The notes: a model not told the origin generated them from the sequence alone. A stretch of 64,000 nucleotides of DNA from JACVRW01 sp963716215 (GCA_963716215.1 OY970298.1:930001-994000), one strand, 5' to 3'; counted from the first letter of the stretch, positions 7,496-16,573 are shown. Translations and numbers: made by a program.

Positions 7496-8202
7496 GCGAG
7501 CCCTACGAGCCGAACAACCTGCTCGACCGCCGCTCGGATCCGGCGACGCTGCAGGTTCACTACGACCAGGAGCACCGCCGTGAGCGCGAGCTGCTGGACC
7601 GCCGCCTCGGCCTGAGCGGCGGCGACGTGCTCTCGGTCGGCTGCGGCTGGCACCCGGGCCGGCACCTGTTCGAGGCCCCCACCTGGCGAATGACCGCCGC
7701 CGACCTCAACTCCGACATGGTCGACGACCTGATCGCGCGGGGCGAGGTGGACGCCGGCGTGGTCGGCCGCGCCGGGGAGCTGCCGCTGGCCGACGCCTCG
7801 TTCGACGTCGTGCTCTACCGGCTCGTGCTGCATCACGTGGTCTACCAGCAGGGGCTTGCGCCGGTGTTCGCCGAGGCCGCCCGGCTGCTGCGGCCCGGCG
7901 GCGCGCTGGTGGCGATCGAGCCGGGTTCCTGGCATCCCGTCGGCGCCGGCCTTGCGCTCGCCAACCGCGCTGGCCTCGGGGTGTGGACGCACGGTACGCC
8001 CGACGACGTGCCGCTCTCGCCACGTGCGCTGAGCGACGGCGCGGCGTCTGCAGGGCTCGCCCCGGAGTTGCACGCGGTCACCTACGGCTGGCGGCGCCTG
8101 CCGCGCGGCGCCCAGCGCGCCCTGCACGGGCTCGACCGCCTGGGGTCGCGCCGGCGGCTCGCCCCACTGGGCCACACCCTGATGCTGATCGGGCGCCGCT
8201 AG
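7492..8202 (+). CDS. SAM-dependent methyltransferase (class I)
   Basis: A 236-residue protein. The SAM-binding motif I is LSVGCGWHPG (about residues 41-50), followed by the acidic loop (TAADLNSDM), a post-I motif DASFDVVLYRLVLHHV and the LRPGGALVAIEPGSW motif typical of Methyltransf_11. The GTG start overlaps the upstream stop as GTGA, showing translational coupling with the initiating sugar transferase. The substrate is unknown; in this context O-methylation of a sugar or lipid-linked intermediate is plausible. Confidence 0.85.
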   Translation: MSEPYEPNNLLDRRSDPATLQVHYDQEHRRERELLDRRLGLSGGDVLSVGCGWHPGRHLFEAPTWRMTAADLNSDMVDDLIARGEVDAGVVGRAGELPLADASFDVVLYRLVLHHVVYQQGLAPVFAEAARLLRPGGALVAIEPGSWHPVGAGLALANRAGLGVWTHGTPDDVPLSPRALSDGAASAGLAPELHAVTYGWRRLPRGAQRALHGLDRLGSRRRLAPLGHTLMLIGRR

Positions 8203-8204
8203 CC

Positions 8205-8753
8205 ATGGCCAGCCGCTACGACGACGAGCTCTGGGAGCTCGTGCCAGCCGAGCCCGGTCCCCCGCCGGCTCACCTGGTGGCCTTCGTGCGGAGCCTCGGC
8301 AGCGTGGGACGCGCGCTCGACCTGGGCTGCGGCGACGGGCGCCTCGGCGCCGAGCTGGACGCCGCGCAGCTGACGGCGGCCGACGTGTCGCGCGTGGCAC
8401 TCGAGCGGGCGCGGGCGCGGCTCCCCACCGCGCGCCTCGTCGAGCTGGAGCCCGACGCGCCGCTGCCGCTCGACGACGGAGCCTTCGAGCTGGTGCTGGC
8501 GGCCGAGACCGCGGAGCACGTTCGCGACCTCCAGCTGTTCATCTCCGAGATCCGTCGCGTGCTCCTGCCCGGCGGCGAGCTGGCGCTGACCACGCCGGCC
8601 GCGGCCCCGCTCGCGCGCCCTGGTGATCCGCTGTCGCCGCATCTGCGCCATTTCACGCGACGGTCGCTGCGCGACGTGCTCGACGAGCTCGGCTTCGAGG
8701 TGGACTCGCTGCGCCGGCGGTCGGGCACGCTCCTGGCGCGGGCGCGCCGATGA
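8205..8753 (+). CDS. SAM-dependent methyltransferase (class I, short)
   Basis: A 182-residue protein starting MASRYDDELWELVP two bases after the upstream stop. Motif I is ALDLGCGDGRLG, the acidic loop is TAADVSRVALERAR, and motif IV-VI appear as GAFELVLAAETAEHV and LLPGGELALTTPA. This is a compact Methyltransf_11 domain with a complete C-terminal strand. It is the third gene of the operon that begins with the initiating phosphotransferase. It converges on the Wzy-like gene, leaving one spacer base, so no terminator is visible. Confidence 0.85.
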   Translation: MASRYDDELWELVPAEPGPPPAHLVAFVRSLGSVGRALDLGCGDGRLGAELDAAQLTAADVSRVALERARARLPTARLVELEPDAPLPLDDGAFELVLAAETAEHVRDLQLFISEIRRVLLPGGELALTTPAAAPLARPGDPLSPHLRHFTRRSLRDVLDELGFEVDSLRRRSGTLLARARR

Positions 8754-8754
8754 G

Positions 8755-10767
8755 CTAGCGCTCGGGCTCGTCCTGCTCGCGAGCGCGGGCCAGCGCCTCG
8801 AGGAACAGCACCCGACTGGGCTCCGAGCGCGGGTCGAGGAAGATCGCGCCCTGCACGGTGGCGGCGGCGGCGACCGGTCGATCGAGCGTCCCCAGTTGGA
8901 AGGCCGCCAGCCGGTACCACGTCTGGGGGTCGCCGGGGAACTTCAGCACCGCCTGCTCGAGCGACGCGCGCGCGTCGTCCTCGCGACCGGCCTCGGTCTC
9001 GATGGCGGCCTGGATCAGCAGCGGGTCCGAGCTCAACGGGTTCGCGTCGGCGGCGTCCTGGGTCTTGGCGAGCGCGGCATCGACCTCGCCGGCCTCGGCG
9101 AGGCGCAGCGCGTCGCTGGTCGCCCGGTCGGAGGCCTCCGGCTGCCAGATCGCCCACGCCAGGAGGACGGTGGCCACCAGCACCCCGGACGCGGCCAGCA
9201 GCCGCGACGGCGCGGTGGCGCGCGTGCGCTCGGCCACGGGCGACGCCGGCAGCCCGAACGGGGCGCGGCCGGCGACGAAACCGGCGGCCACCAGCGCCAT
9301 GGCGGTCGGTCCCGGGACGAACCAGGTCCAGTCGATCGTGGACTGCAGCCCGAACACGATCGCGATCAGCGCGGTCGCGACCAGCGCGATGCGGTCGCCG
9401 TCCCAGTCGCGCCGCGGCGCCGGCGCGCCGTCGTCGCGGGCGAACGGCAGCCGCCGCGGGTACAGCCCGGTGGCGCGCGCCGCGGCCCAGAGCCAGGCCA
9501 ACAGCAGCGCGGTCGTGACCGCGACGCCGACGATCCCCAGGTCGGCCAGCGTCTGCGGGACGAAGCCGTGGGCGTGGCGGGTGACGCTCGCGTCCGAGCG
9601 GTGGCGCAGCCGGGTGGTCTGGAAGTTTCCGGCGCCGAGGCCGATCGCCGGCCGGTCCTCGAACACGCGCCCGGCCTCGCGCCAGTACTTGCCGCGCGTG
9701 GAGGATGCCGCCGTCAGGCGCCCCGCGCCCTGCTGGTCGGGGGCGGTGTCGGTCTCGCTGGTCAGCTGGTCCACCCGATCCCCGATCGCCCCGCCCAAGC
9801 CGCGGTCGCTGAACGCGAGCGACGTGAACGCCGCCAGCGGAACCACGCAGGCGATCACCAGCGCGAGGATGCCGATCCGCCGGCGCACGCGGAGCGGCGG
9901 CAGGCCGCGGGTCAGCCCCGCGTTCACGAGCATGCCGGCCACGATCAGCACTAGCCCCATCAGCAGGAGCAGCAGCCCGAAGTCGCCGGCCACCGCCTCC
10001 TTCACGCGTAGTGGCTCGGCGGCCACGGAGAACGCGTCCTTGGAGAGCGCCCAGGCTGCCACCGCGCCGGCGCCGATCGACGGCAGCACGATCACCGGCA
10101 GGCTGCGCAGCCGCAGCGGGACGATGAGCAGCCACGCGATCGTGCCGATCACCGCGGCGAGCAGCGCGCCGCGCGACTGGGTCAGCAGCAGCGCGAGGAT
10201 GGCGGCCCCGAGCGCGGGGTACGCGAGCACCCGGCCGAGGCTGCCGGCGCCCCGGCGCGCGCCGAGCCAGAGCAGGCCGGGGACCGCGAGCGCGGCCGTC
10301 GTGCCGACGGCGTTCCAGTACTGGAACGGCTGGCCGATGCGGTTGGAGATCTCGGTCTCGCCGATTGACGCGGGCCACACTCGCGCCGCGAGCGCGTAGA
10401 GCACGGCCGCGGTGGCGGCCAGCACGATTCCCTTGATCACGACCGGCGCGGCTCCCGGGGCCAGCCGTGCCGCCGCCACGGCGCCGGCGAAGACGGCCAG
10501 ATAGGCCAGCGTGCGGCCGGCCTCCACGTAGGCGAGCGCGGGCACGACCGCCCACATGACCGAGAGCGCGGTGATCGCGGCGAGCGCGGCGAACAGGGCG
10601 AGGGTCGTCGCGCCGTACAGCTTCCCGGGCCTGCTCCACGCCAGCGCGGCGGCGACGACCACGCCGCCCACCAGCACCATCAGGATCTCGACGATCGAGG
10701 TACGCGTCAGCTCGCTACCGCCCGCGGCCCCGAAGGCGACGCCCACCAGGGCGCCGCCCAGGATCAC
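8755..10767 (-). CDS. O-antigen polymerase/ligase-type membrane protein with TPR tail
   Basis: About 670 residues with roughly 12 hydrophobic helices. The large loop carries the Wzy_C-type signature (RPAIGLGAGNFQ ... HAHGFVPQTLADLG). After the last helix (about residue 500) comes a helical repeat region with TPR-like spacing (LAEAGEVDAALAKTQDAADANP, split at the repeat boundary; DDARASLEQAVLKFPGDPQTWYRLA, likewise). Such proteins polymerise undecaprenyl-linked repeat units or ligate them. GTG 10767 is chosen: it follows the upstream TGA by one base and immediately begins a hydrophobic helix. An earlier GTG at 10800 is possible but would overlap the upstream gene by 32 nt. Confidence 0.85.
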   Translation of the reverse strand: MILGGALVGVAFGAAGGSELTRTSIVEILMVLVGGVVVAAALAWSRPGKLYGATTLALFAALAAITALSVMWAVVPALAYVEAGRTLAYLAVFAGAVAAARLAPGAAPVVIKGIVLAATAAVLYALAARVWPASIGETEISNRIGQPFQYWNAVGTTAALAVPGLLWLGARRGAGSLGRVLAYPALGAAILALLLTQSRGALLAAVIGTIAWLLIVPLRLRSLPVIVLPSIGAGAVAAWALSKDAFSVAAEPLRVKEAVAGDFGLLLLLMGLVLIVAGMLVNAGLTRGLPPLRVRRRIGILALVIACVVPLAAFTSLAFSDRGLGGAIGDRVDQLTSETDTAPDQQGAGRLTAASSTRGKYWREAGRVFEDRPAIGLGAGNFQTTRLRHRSDASVTRHAHGFVPQTLADLGIVGVAVTTALLLAWLWAAARATGLYPRRLPFARDDGAPAPRRDWDGDRIALVATALIAIVFGLQSTIDWTWFVPGPTAMALVAAGFVAGRAPFGLPASPVAERTRATAPSRLLAASGVLVATVLLAWAIWQPEASDRATSDALRLAEAGEVDAALAKTQDAADANPLSSDPLLIQAAIETEAGREDDARASLEQAVLKFPGDPQTWYRLAAFQLGTLDRPVAAAATVQGAIFLDPRSEPSRVLFLEALARAREQDEPER

Positions 10768-10768
10768 T

Positions 10769-11368
10769 TCAGCGGCGCGAGGAGCGTGGTGCCGGAGCAC
10801 GCGGGGTCGGGATCTTGGACAGGAGCGGGATGCGCGCAAGCGCCGGGATGCGACCTCGCAGCGCCACGAGCACGCCCGTGATGGCGAGCGCACCCAGCGC
10901 GATCAGCGCCACGAGCAGGGGCACCGGCAGATCGTTGCTGGCGCTGGCAAGGTCGTACAGGCCGTCGGACCCGGGCTGAACGGTCTCGCCGCCCACGTCG
11001 ACGCTCGGCGCCTCCGGGGACCCGGTCGAGTCGCCCGCGATGGCCGCCAGCTTCTCGTTGTCCGTGGCGCGGCTGGACTGCTCGTCGGTCGACAGCGGCC
11101 CGCCGTCCTTGCCGGTCGGGCTCGGGCGCCCGCCGCCCTTGTCGGAGCCGCTGTGGATGGCGCCGGCGATCACCTCGCGGCAGAGGCCGTACTCGTCGCT
11201 GTCGGTCGGCAGCTCGTCCAGCGCGTCCTTCAGCTGGATGTTCGAGTAGTTCTTGTCGAGGTCGTTGTCGCGGGCGCAGTCGGTCACCGGGTCGGCCTGC
11301 GCTACGGCAGGCATCGCCAGCAGCGCGAGCGCGCCCAGCAGGAATAGGTGTCGTACGACTCGGATCAC
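10769..11368 (-). CDS. Secreted, membrane-anchored protein of unknown function
   Basis: A 199-residue protein. The GTG at 11368 is preferred because it has the strong ribosome site GAGGAGGAAA upstream and opens a signal peptide (RHLFLLGALALLAMPAVAQA). The mature part has two cysteines (about residues 31 and 63) that could pair, then a low-complexity Gly/Ser/Thr-rich segment, and a C-terminal membrane helix (VPLLVALIALGALAITGVLV) with a basic tail. It sits directly upstream of the Wzy/ligase-like gene with a one-base gap and is presumably co-transcribed. I do not recognise the family; a partner of the polymerase is a guess from position. Confidence 0.7.
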   Translation of the reverse strand: MIRVVRHLFLLGALALLAMPAVAQADPVTDCARDNDLDKNYSNIQLKDALDELPTDSDEYGLCREVIAGAIHSGSDKGGGRPSPTGKDGGPLSTDEQSSRATDNEKLAAIAGDSTGSPEAPSVDVGGETVQPGSDGLYDLASASNDLPVPLLVALIALGALAITGVLVALRGRIPALARIPLLSKIPTPRAPAPRSSRR

Positions 11369-11571
11369 GTGCGGAATTTCCTCCTCGAGGCTGCGGGCGG
11401 CGTGGGAGGAAGGAGTGCGGATCGGAAAGCAATCAGCACCTCCCAAGCCGCGCCGCGCAGGCTAGCAACCACTACGGCGGGCGTGGCTTGTGGCAGTTCA
11501 GCCCTCAGTTGTCCCCGGAGTGGGGTCATAGCTAAACGCTGACGACCCTCCCTTTGGTGCAAAGTTGCGGT
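11369..11571. other. Divergent intergenic region, 203 nt
   Basis: This lies between the minus-strand secreted protein (start 11368) and the plus-strand glycosyltransferase (start 11572). It contains the strong ribosome site of the minus-strand gene (about 11374-11386). No TANNNT box stands close to the plus-strand start, and no inverted repeat strong enough to claim was found. It must carry promoters for both genes, but I cannot place them. Confidence 0.4.
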
Positions 11572-12690
11572 GTGCCGGTGCGCTGCGCAATCCTCGCCCC
11601 GGTCCCCGTGCCGTACCGCGAGCCGCTGTTCACGCGCCTCGCTGAGCGGGGCCGGATCGTCCCTCGGGTCATATATCTGGCCACCGCCCAGCCGGGCTGG
11701 GATCAGCGCGCGGACTGGTTCGCCGCCGGCGGGGCGTACGAGAGCGAGGTGCTGCGCTCCTGGCAGCGCACGCGCGCCGGGCGCACGCCGCTGATGCTCG
11801 CCCGCGGGCTGGCGGGCGCGCTCGAGCGCGCCCAACCGCAGGTGGTGGTCAGCTCGGAGTACGGGCCGGCCACCTGGCGCGCGCTGGCGTGGAGCCGGCG
11901 CCACGGCCGGCGGCTGGTGGTGATGAGCGAGCTGACCCCGTGGAGCGACCCGATGCTGTCGGCCCTGCAGCGGCGCATCCACCGGGGCCTGGCTCCGCGC
12001 GTGGACGGCTTCGTGGTGTTCAGCTCTCAGGGCGTCGAGCGCCTGGAGCGGCTCGGCGTCCCGCGCGACCGGATCGAGGTGAGCATCCAGAGCGCCGATC
12101 TCGAGCCGATGCGGGCGGTGGCCGCCGGCAGCGCCGGGGGCGGGCCGGTGCGGGTGCTGTCGGTGGGGCGGCTGGTGCCGGACAAGAACCTGGCCCGCCT
12201 CGTCGAGGCGTTCGCCGAGGCCGGCTTCGCCGACGAGGAGGCCGAGCTCGAGCTGTGCGGCACGGGGCCGCTCGAGGCCGACCTGCGCGCACTGGCGGCG
12301 CGACTCGGCGTGCCGCTGAGCCTGCGCGGGTACGCCGCGCCCGGCGAGCTGCCCGCCCTCTACCGCGACGCCGACGTGCTCGCGCTGGTCAGCACCTACG
12401 AGCCGTTCGGCGTGGCCGCGCGCGAGGCGGCGGCCGCCGGCCTCCCGCTGATCTGCTCGATCCGGGCCGGGGCGGCTGGGGACGTGGCCGTCGACGGCGA
12501 GAACGCGCTCCTGGTGGACCCGGTCGACCGCGCCGCCATCGCCGCCGCGCTGAAGCGGCTGGTGCGCGAGCCCGATCTGCGCCAGCGCCTCGGCGCGGGC
12601 AGCCTGGCCGTGACCGAGCGGACGCCGCTCGAGGCCGACGTCGAGGCGTTCGAGCGCGCCGTGCTGAACGCCGCGGCGCTCGGCGGCTAG
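11572..12690 (+). CDS. Glycosyltransferase family 4
   Basis: A 372-residue GT-B fold enzyme. The N-terminal Rossmann half begins VRCAILAPVPVPYREPLF. The C-terminal half has the nucleotide-sugar region VLSVGRLVPDKN (about 195-206), LCGTGPLEADLR, the GYAAPGELPALYRDADV segment and the acidic loop YEPFGVAAREAAAAG, the ExxxxxxxE-type motif of retaining GT4 enzymes. The donor and acceptor are unknown. GTG 11572 is used; GTG 11578 and TTG 11554 are alternatives. It is a single-gene transcript that converges with a 4-nt overlap on the next glycosyltransferase. Confidence 0.85.
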   Translation: MPVRCAILAPVPVPYREPLFTRLAERGRIVPRVIYLATAQPGWDQRADWFAAGGAYESEVLRSWQRTRAGRTPLMLARGLAGALERAQPQVVVSSEYGPATWRALAWSRRHGRRLVVMSELTPWSDPMLSALQRRIHRGLAPRVDGFVVFSSQGVERLERLGVPRDRIEVSIQSADLEPMRAVAAGSAGGGPVRVLSVGRLVPDKNLARLVEAFAEAGFADEEAELELCGTGPLEADLRALAARLGVPLSLRGYAAPGELPALYRDADVLALVSTYEPFGVAAREAAAAGLPLICSIRAGAAGDVAVDGENALLVDPVDRAAIAAALKRLVREPDLRQRLGAGSLAVTERTPLEADVEAFERAVLNAAALGG

Positions 12691-13739
12691 GCCAGCAGCA
12701 CCGGCACAACGCGCTCGGCGACCGTCCGCTCGACCGCGTCCGGCCGCAGCGGCTCCAGCAGCGCCTCGGCGCGGTCGCGGTAGCCGCGCATGCGGTCCTC
12801 GGGCATCGCGAAGGCGGCCCGCAGCGCGACGGCGAGCGCCTCCGCGTCGACCGTGGCGGCCACCAGCTCGGGCGCCAGCTCGCGCGCCATCGCGAGCGCT
12901 TCGAACGGGCCCCATGACGGAACGGTCACCAGCAGCGCGCCGTCGGCCAGCGCCTCGAGTGGCGCGAGGCCGTAGTCCTCCCAGCGAGCGCCGCCCAGGT
13001 AGGCGCGGGTGCGGCGCAGCGCCGCCCGGAACTGCTCCGGCGGGGTCTTGCCGTGGAAGTGCACGCTTGCGGAAACGGGGGTATGCGTGCGGCTCAGGTG
13101 AGCGAGCGCCTGCTCGCGCTCCACGCCGAACACCTCCAGCGTCGCGTCGGCGAGTTCGGCGGCTGCCCAGGCGCCGCAGACCACGTCGAGGCCCTTGGCC
13201 TTCACGTCGGGGGTGTAGGCCACGGCGCTGCGCTCGCGCTTCCAGGCCTGCTCTCCCGAAGCGCCCACGGGCACGGGCACGACCACGGCCGGCGCGGCGC
13301 CGCGCGGGAGCGCGTCGCGCGCGGCGTGGCTCCAGGGCAGCACCAGCCGCGCTCGTGCGAGTGCGCGGCGCTCGAGGGCGTGCAGTCCGGCGTTGTGCGC
13401 GCCGGGTCGGTTCAGCCGCGCCGGCGCATCCAGCCGCACCGCGTACGGCAGGCCGTCGGTGTCGGCGAGCATGGCCGCCGTCGTGGTCGAGATCACCACG
13501 GCGCGCGGCCGGTGCTGCTCGATCGCCGCCCGCAGTGCCCGCCGCGCCGCGACCGCCTCCACCAGGTCCGTGGCCGGGTACGCGCGCCGCAGGCGACCGC
13601 TGGCGCCCATCCGGACCGACGCGGCCGCCACCTTCGCGCCCGCCGCGCGCAGCTGCTCGGCGAACAGCGCGTCGCCCACGCGCCAACCCAGCGTGGTGCC
13701 GAGCGACAGCAGCAGGATGTCGGGGCGCCCGTCGCTCAC
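12687..13739 (-). CDS. Glycosyltransferase, GT-B fold (family 4/1-like)
   Basis: A 350-residue protein. The N-terminus (GRPDILLLSLGTTLGWRVGDALFAEQL) is a Rossmann half; the C-terminal half includes VKAKGLDVV, VFGVEREQALAHL, HFHGKTPPEQFRAAL and ARWEDYGLAPLEALADGALL, the donor-binding loop with the conserved EDYGLAPLEAL acidic pair. The start is GTG in a GTGA overlap with the upstream gene; the open frame further upstream is shadow sequence. It ends the four-gene minus operon that starts at 16547. Substrate specificity cannot be read from sequence. Confidence 0.82.
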   Translation of the reverse strand: MSDGRPDILLLSLGTTLGWRVGDALFAEQLRAAGAKVAAASVRMGASGRLRRAYPATDLVEAVAARRALRAAIEQHRPRAVVISTTTAAMLADTDGLPYAVRLDAPARLNRPGAHNAGLHALERRALARARLVLPWSHAARDALPRGAAPAVVVPVPVGASGEQAWKRERSAVAYTPDVKAKGLDVVCGAWAAAELADATLEVFGVEREQALAHLSRTHTPVSASVHFHGKTPPEQFRAALRRTRAYLGGARWEDYGLAPLEALADGALLVTVPSWGPFEALAMARELAPELVAATVDAEALAVALRAAFAMPEDRMRGYRDRAEALLEPLRPDAVERTVAERVVPVLLA

Positions 13740-14830
13740 CGGGTGGCCACCGCCGCGAGCGCGTGCAGGTAGCCGTCGACCATCGCGTCGCCGGAGAAGC
13801 GCTCGCGCTGGCGAGTGCGGCCGCGCTCGCCCAGCTCGCGCGCCCAGTCGGGCCGCGCCGCGAGCCGCGCGAGCGCCGCCGGTGCGTCGGCAGCGGTCAC
13901 CACCAGGCCGGTCTGCTCGTGTACGACCGCCTCCGAGGTCCCGCCCACGTCGGTGGTCACCACCGGCCGCCCGAGCGCCATCGCCTCGAGGATGCTGATC
14001 GGCAGCGCCTCTGCCTCGCTCAGCAGGCAGAGGGCGTCGCACGCGGCGATCAGATCGGGCACGTCGGCGCGCGAGCCGAGCAGCTCAACGCCCTCTCGCC
14101 CGGCGACGAGCCGCTCGAGCGCAGCGCGCTGGGGGCCGTCGCCCGCGATCAGCCCGCGCAGCTGGGGCGCCTGCTCCCTTGCCCGCCAGATCGCCTCGGC
14201 GAAGGCCTCAACTCCCTTCTCGGGGCGCAGGTTGGCCACGCACAGCACGCCGAGCTCGCCGCCGATCAGCCGCAGCGAGCGGCGCGTGGCGTCGCGGTCC
14301 GCGTGCACGGCGACGCTGCTCTCGAACACGCCGTTCGGGACCGTGACGATCCGGTCGGCGCGGTAGCCGCGGCGACGCAGCGGCTCCGCCTGGCGCTCGG
14401 TCACGGCGATGACCCGGTCCACGAGCGGCGCGACCAGGCCAGTGAGGGCGCGCTGGTGGGGGCGCAGGGGCAGCAGCTCGCCGTCCACGGTGAGCGGTGT
14501 GTGCTCGTTCAGCACGTGCGCGGCGCCGGCGCGGCGCGCGATCGCCTCGCCCACCAGCTGAGGGCTGACGCCGCGGGTCACGACCGCGCCCGGCCGCCCG
14601 CCGGCCTCGGCCAGGGCGCGGCGCAGGCCGGCGACGTCGGCCCGCCCGCCCAGCTGCAGGCACGTGGCCGGCACGCCGGCGTCGCGCACCTCCTCGTAGA
14701 GCGGGCCCGTGTCGTTGAGGCACACCAGCCGCACCTCGGCGCCGCGGCGCTCCAGGGCGGGGATCAGCGCGGCCCAGTGGCGCTCGGCGCCGCCGCGCTG
14801 CATGTCGGCTGCCACGAACAGGAGACGCAT
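13736..14830 (-). CDS. Glycosyltransferase family 4
   Basis: A 364-residue enzyme starting MRLLFVAADMQRGGAERHW; the GGAERH motif near the N-terminus is classical for GT4. Other family features are LCVANLRPEKGVEAFAEA (about 215-232), IAGDGPQRAALERLV, ELLGSRADVPDLIAACDA and EALPISILEAMALGRPVV, the ExxxxxxxE retaining motif. The ATG overlaps the upstream stop by one base (TGATG). The middle of the operon location and the fold suggest addition of an inner or repeating sugar; specificity is unknown. Confidence 0.9.
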   Translation of the reverse strand: MRLLFVAADMQRGGAERHWAALIPALERRGAEVRLVCLNDTGPLYEEVRDAGVPATCLQLGGRADVAGLRRALAEAGGRPGAVVTRGVSPQLVGEAIARRAGAAHVLNEHTPLTVDGELLPLRPHQRALTGLVAPLVDRVIAVTERQAEPLRRRGYRADRIVTVPNGVFESSVAVHADRDATRRSLRLIGGELGVLCVANLRPEKGVEAFAEAIWRAREQAPQLRGLIAGDGPQRAALERLVAGREGVELLGSRADVPDLIAACDALCLLSEAEALPISILEAMALGRPVVTTDVGGTSEAVVHEQTGLVVTAADAPAALARLAARPDWARELGERGRTRQRERFSGDAMVDGYLHALAAVATR

Positions 14831-15747
14831 CAGCCCGCCGCCCGCCGGTGCGTGGCCAGCACCTCGCCGGCGCGCGCCGCCGGCAGGTAGGGGCGCCCGG
14901 CGAGAAAGCGAGCGGCCTCCGCCTGAGCGTCGGCGGCGCTGTAGGACGAGCCGACGGTCGCGGTCTCGTGGCGCACCACGGTGGCGTCGACGACCCCGAG
15001 GCGCCAGCCCCGCTCGGCGGCCAACGCCGCCCAGTGCAGGTCCAGCCCCCAGCCGAAGCGCAGCTCCGGGAACGGCAGCAGCTCCGCGGCGGCGCGCCGG
15101 CCGAACGCGGTCAGCGGGCCGATCTCGACGAAGCGCGTCTCGCGCACGAGCGACACCGGGCGGCGGCGCGTGACGCGCCAGGCCGAGTGGCTGCGCTGGC
15201 TCTGCGCCGGCTGGGCGAGGTCGAGCTGGAAGCGCTCGCAGAGCGCCACGAAGCGGTCGAGGAAGCCGGGCGGCAGGCGCAGGTCGTCGTCCACGACGAG
15301 CACCCAGTCGGCGTCGCCGGGCGCCGCGGCGCCCAGCACTCGGTTGAGGTTCTCGAACTTGCCTCCGCCGAGCCGCTCGGCCACCGTGTGCGCCGCGAGC
15401 GCCGGGTCGGCGGTCGCGGTCGCGCCGAAGGCCAGGCGCACCTCGTGGCGATCGGAGGTCAGCTGGGGGAGGGTCCCGGGCAGCAGCGAGCCCGGCCGGT
15501 AGACGCCCGCCACGAGCACGCGCCGCGGCGGCGTGGAGCGTGCGATCGCGTCCGTGCGGCGACCGATCAGCGCGGCGCGGCCGAGCGCGTCGAACGTCAG
15601 CTCGCCGAGCGCGCGCTTCGCGCGCCGCCACGGGTGGGTCACGTCGCCCGCGTCGCCGGACAGGTAGTCCTCGGTCGGCGGGGGGTCCTCGCGCGCCGGC
15701 AGCGGCCGCAGCGTCTCGACCAGGCGCCCCACCGAGTGCGCGCCCAT
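14830..15747 (-). CDS. C-terminal glycosyltransferase domain of a frameshifted two-domain protein
   Basis: An open frame of 305 residues from ATG 15747. It contains a GT-A-like domain: RRVLVAGVYRPGSLLP, the GGKFENLNRVLGAA region, the DXD-like VLVVDDDLRLPPGF, and RFGWGLDLHWAALAAERGWR followed by a conserved HETATVGSSY end. The same frame continues upstream without a stop into the end of a GT2 domain, so this ORF is probably the second half of one 571-residue bifunctional glycosyltransferase whose first half (15748-16547) is shifted twice. Taken alone it may still be translated from the internal ATG. Confidence 0.6.
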   Translation of the reverse strand: MGAHSVGRLVETLRPLPAREDPPPTEDYLSGDAGDVTHPWRRAKRALGELTFDALGRAALIGRRTDAIARSTPPRRVLVAGVYRPGSLLPGTLPQLTSDRHEVRLAFGATATADPALAAHTVAERLGGGKFENLNRVLGAAAPGDADWVLVVDDDLRLPPGFLDRFVALCERFQLDLAQPAQSQRSHSAWRVTRRRPVSLVRETRFVEIGPLTAFGRRAAAELLPFPELRFGWGLDLHWAALAAERGWRLGVVDATVVRHETATVGSSYSAADAQAEAARFLAGRPYLPAARAGEVLATHRRAAG

Positions 15748-16547
15748 GATCAGCCCCTGGGGACAGGCCCGGCGCAGCGTGTGCCAGCCGCAGCCCGCCG
15801 AGCACGCGCAGCTCCCGCGCCAGTGACGGCTGGCGCCCGCGGCGCCGGTCGCTGGCCCGCGCGCCGCGGCCGCGCGCATAGGCCGCCCGCGCGAGCGGAC
15901 GCAGCCGGGAGTCGGCCGCGGTGCGCCGGTGGTCCAGGCCGGCATCGGCCAGGTACACGATGCGACCGCCGGCGGCGCGCAGGCGCTCGAGCCAGTCCTC
16001 CTCGTCGCCGTGCGGGCGCACGAGCCCCTCGTCGAAGGGGCCGATCCGCTCGACCGCGCTACGGCGCACGGCGAAGTTCGCGCCCCAGACGGCTTCGGCC
16101 TCGCGGTCGCGACGGGCCGAGGTCGAGCGTGGTGACCGGCGGGTCCTCGCGGCCGCAGCTCCGCGGCGGCCGCCCCTCCAGGCGCGCGCGGATCGGCCCG
16201 CCGAACGCCTCGGCCTCCGGATGGCGCTGTGCGCCATCGGCGAGCGCCTCGAGCCAGCCCGGCGGCACCAGCACGTCGTCGTCGACGAACGCGACCAGCG
16301 GCGCGCTGCTCTCGCGCAGGCCGGTGTTGCGGGCCACGTTCAGGCCGCGCCTCGACCCGTGCGGCACGTGGCGCACCCCCGGGCGTGCCGCGACGACCGC
16401 GGCGGTCGCGGCGCCGGCGCCGTCGTCGACGACCAGAATCTCGTGGGGAACGCCACCGCGCTGCCGGCCGAGCGAGTCGAGCGTCACCTCGAGGTACGCC
16501 GCGCGGCCGCGCGTGGGGACCACGACTGACACCACGGGCGAGTCCAT
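15748..16547 (-). pseudogene. GT2 glycosyltransferase domain with two frameshifts (5' part of gene 14830-16547)
   Basis: Start ATG 16547 gives MDSPVVSVVVPTRGR, then ILVVDDG and LVAFVDDDVLVPPGWLEAL, a GT-A family 2 domain with its DDD metal motif. Homology leaves this frame near 16109 after TTLDLGPSR, continues in the next frame as DREAEAVWGANFAVRRSAV and EEDWLERLRAAGGR, then shifts again near 15794 within a GGG run to CGWHTLRRACPQG. Each shift is one extra base. Removing both gives 1716 nt (14830-16547), exactly 572 codons. The gene is therefore either freshly inactivated or, more likely, intact in the organism with sequence errors. A TACGCT box lies ten bases upstream. Confidence 0.75.
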
Positions 16548-16556
16548 CGGGGTCGA

Positions 16557-16563
16557 TAGCGTA
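16557..16563. promoter_or_regulatory. Overlapping divergent -10 boxes
   Basis: The seven bases TAGCGTA supply TAGCGT on the plus strand (11 bases before ATG 16574) and TACGCT on the minus strand (10 bases before ATG 16547). Both are TANNNT hexamers at leaderless or near-leaderless distance. Polymerase could occupy only one direction at a time, implying mutually exclusive firing of two divergent glycosyltransferase units. Confidence 0.55.
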
Positions 16564-16573
16564 GCCCGGCCCC

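Noticed and set aside
8753..8756. Rho-independent terminators at convergent gene ends (8753, 12690, 17740, 34756, 39075, 50591)
   Set aside because: The convergent ends overlap or touch and I see no GC hairpin followed by a T-run; termination there is probably factor-dependent.
11369..11571. A small gene or small RNA in the 203-nt divergent gap
   Set aside because: No coding character, no hairpin-plus-T-run terminator and no start signal beyond those of the flanking genes.
14830..16547. Programmed ribosomal frameshifting in the two-domain glycosyltransferase
   Set aside because: No slippery heptamer with a following stem is evident at the two sites, two events would be needed, and similar +1 changes occur in unrelated genes of the window.
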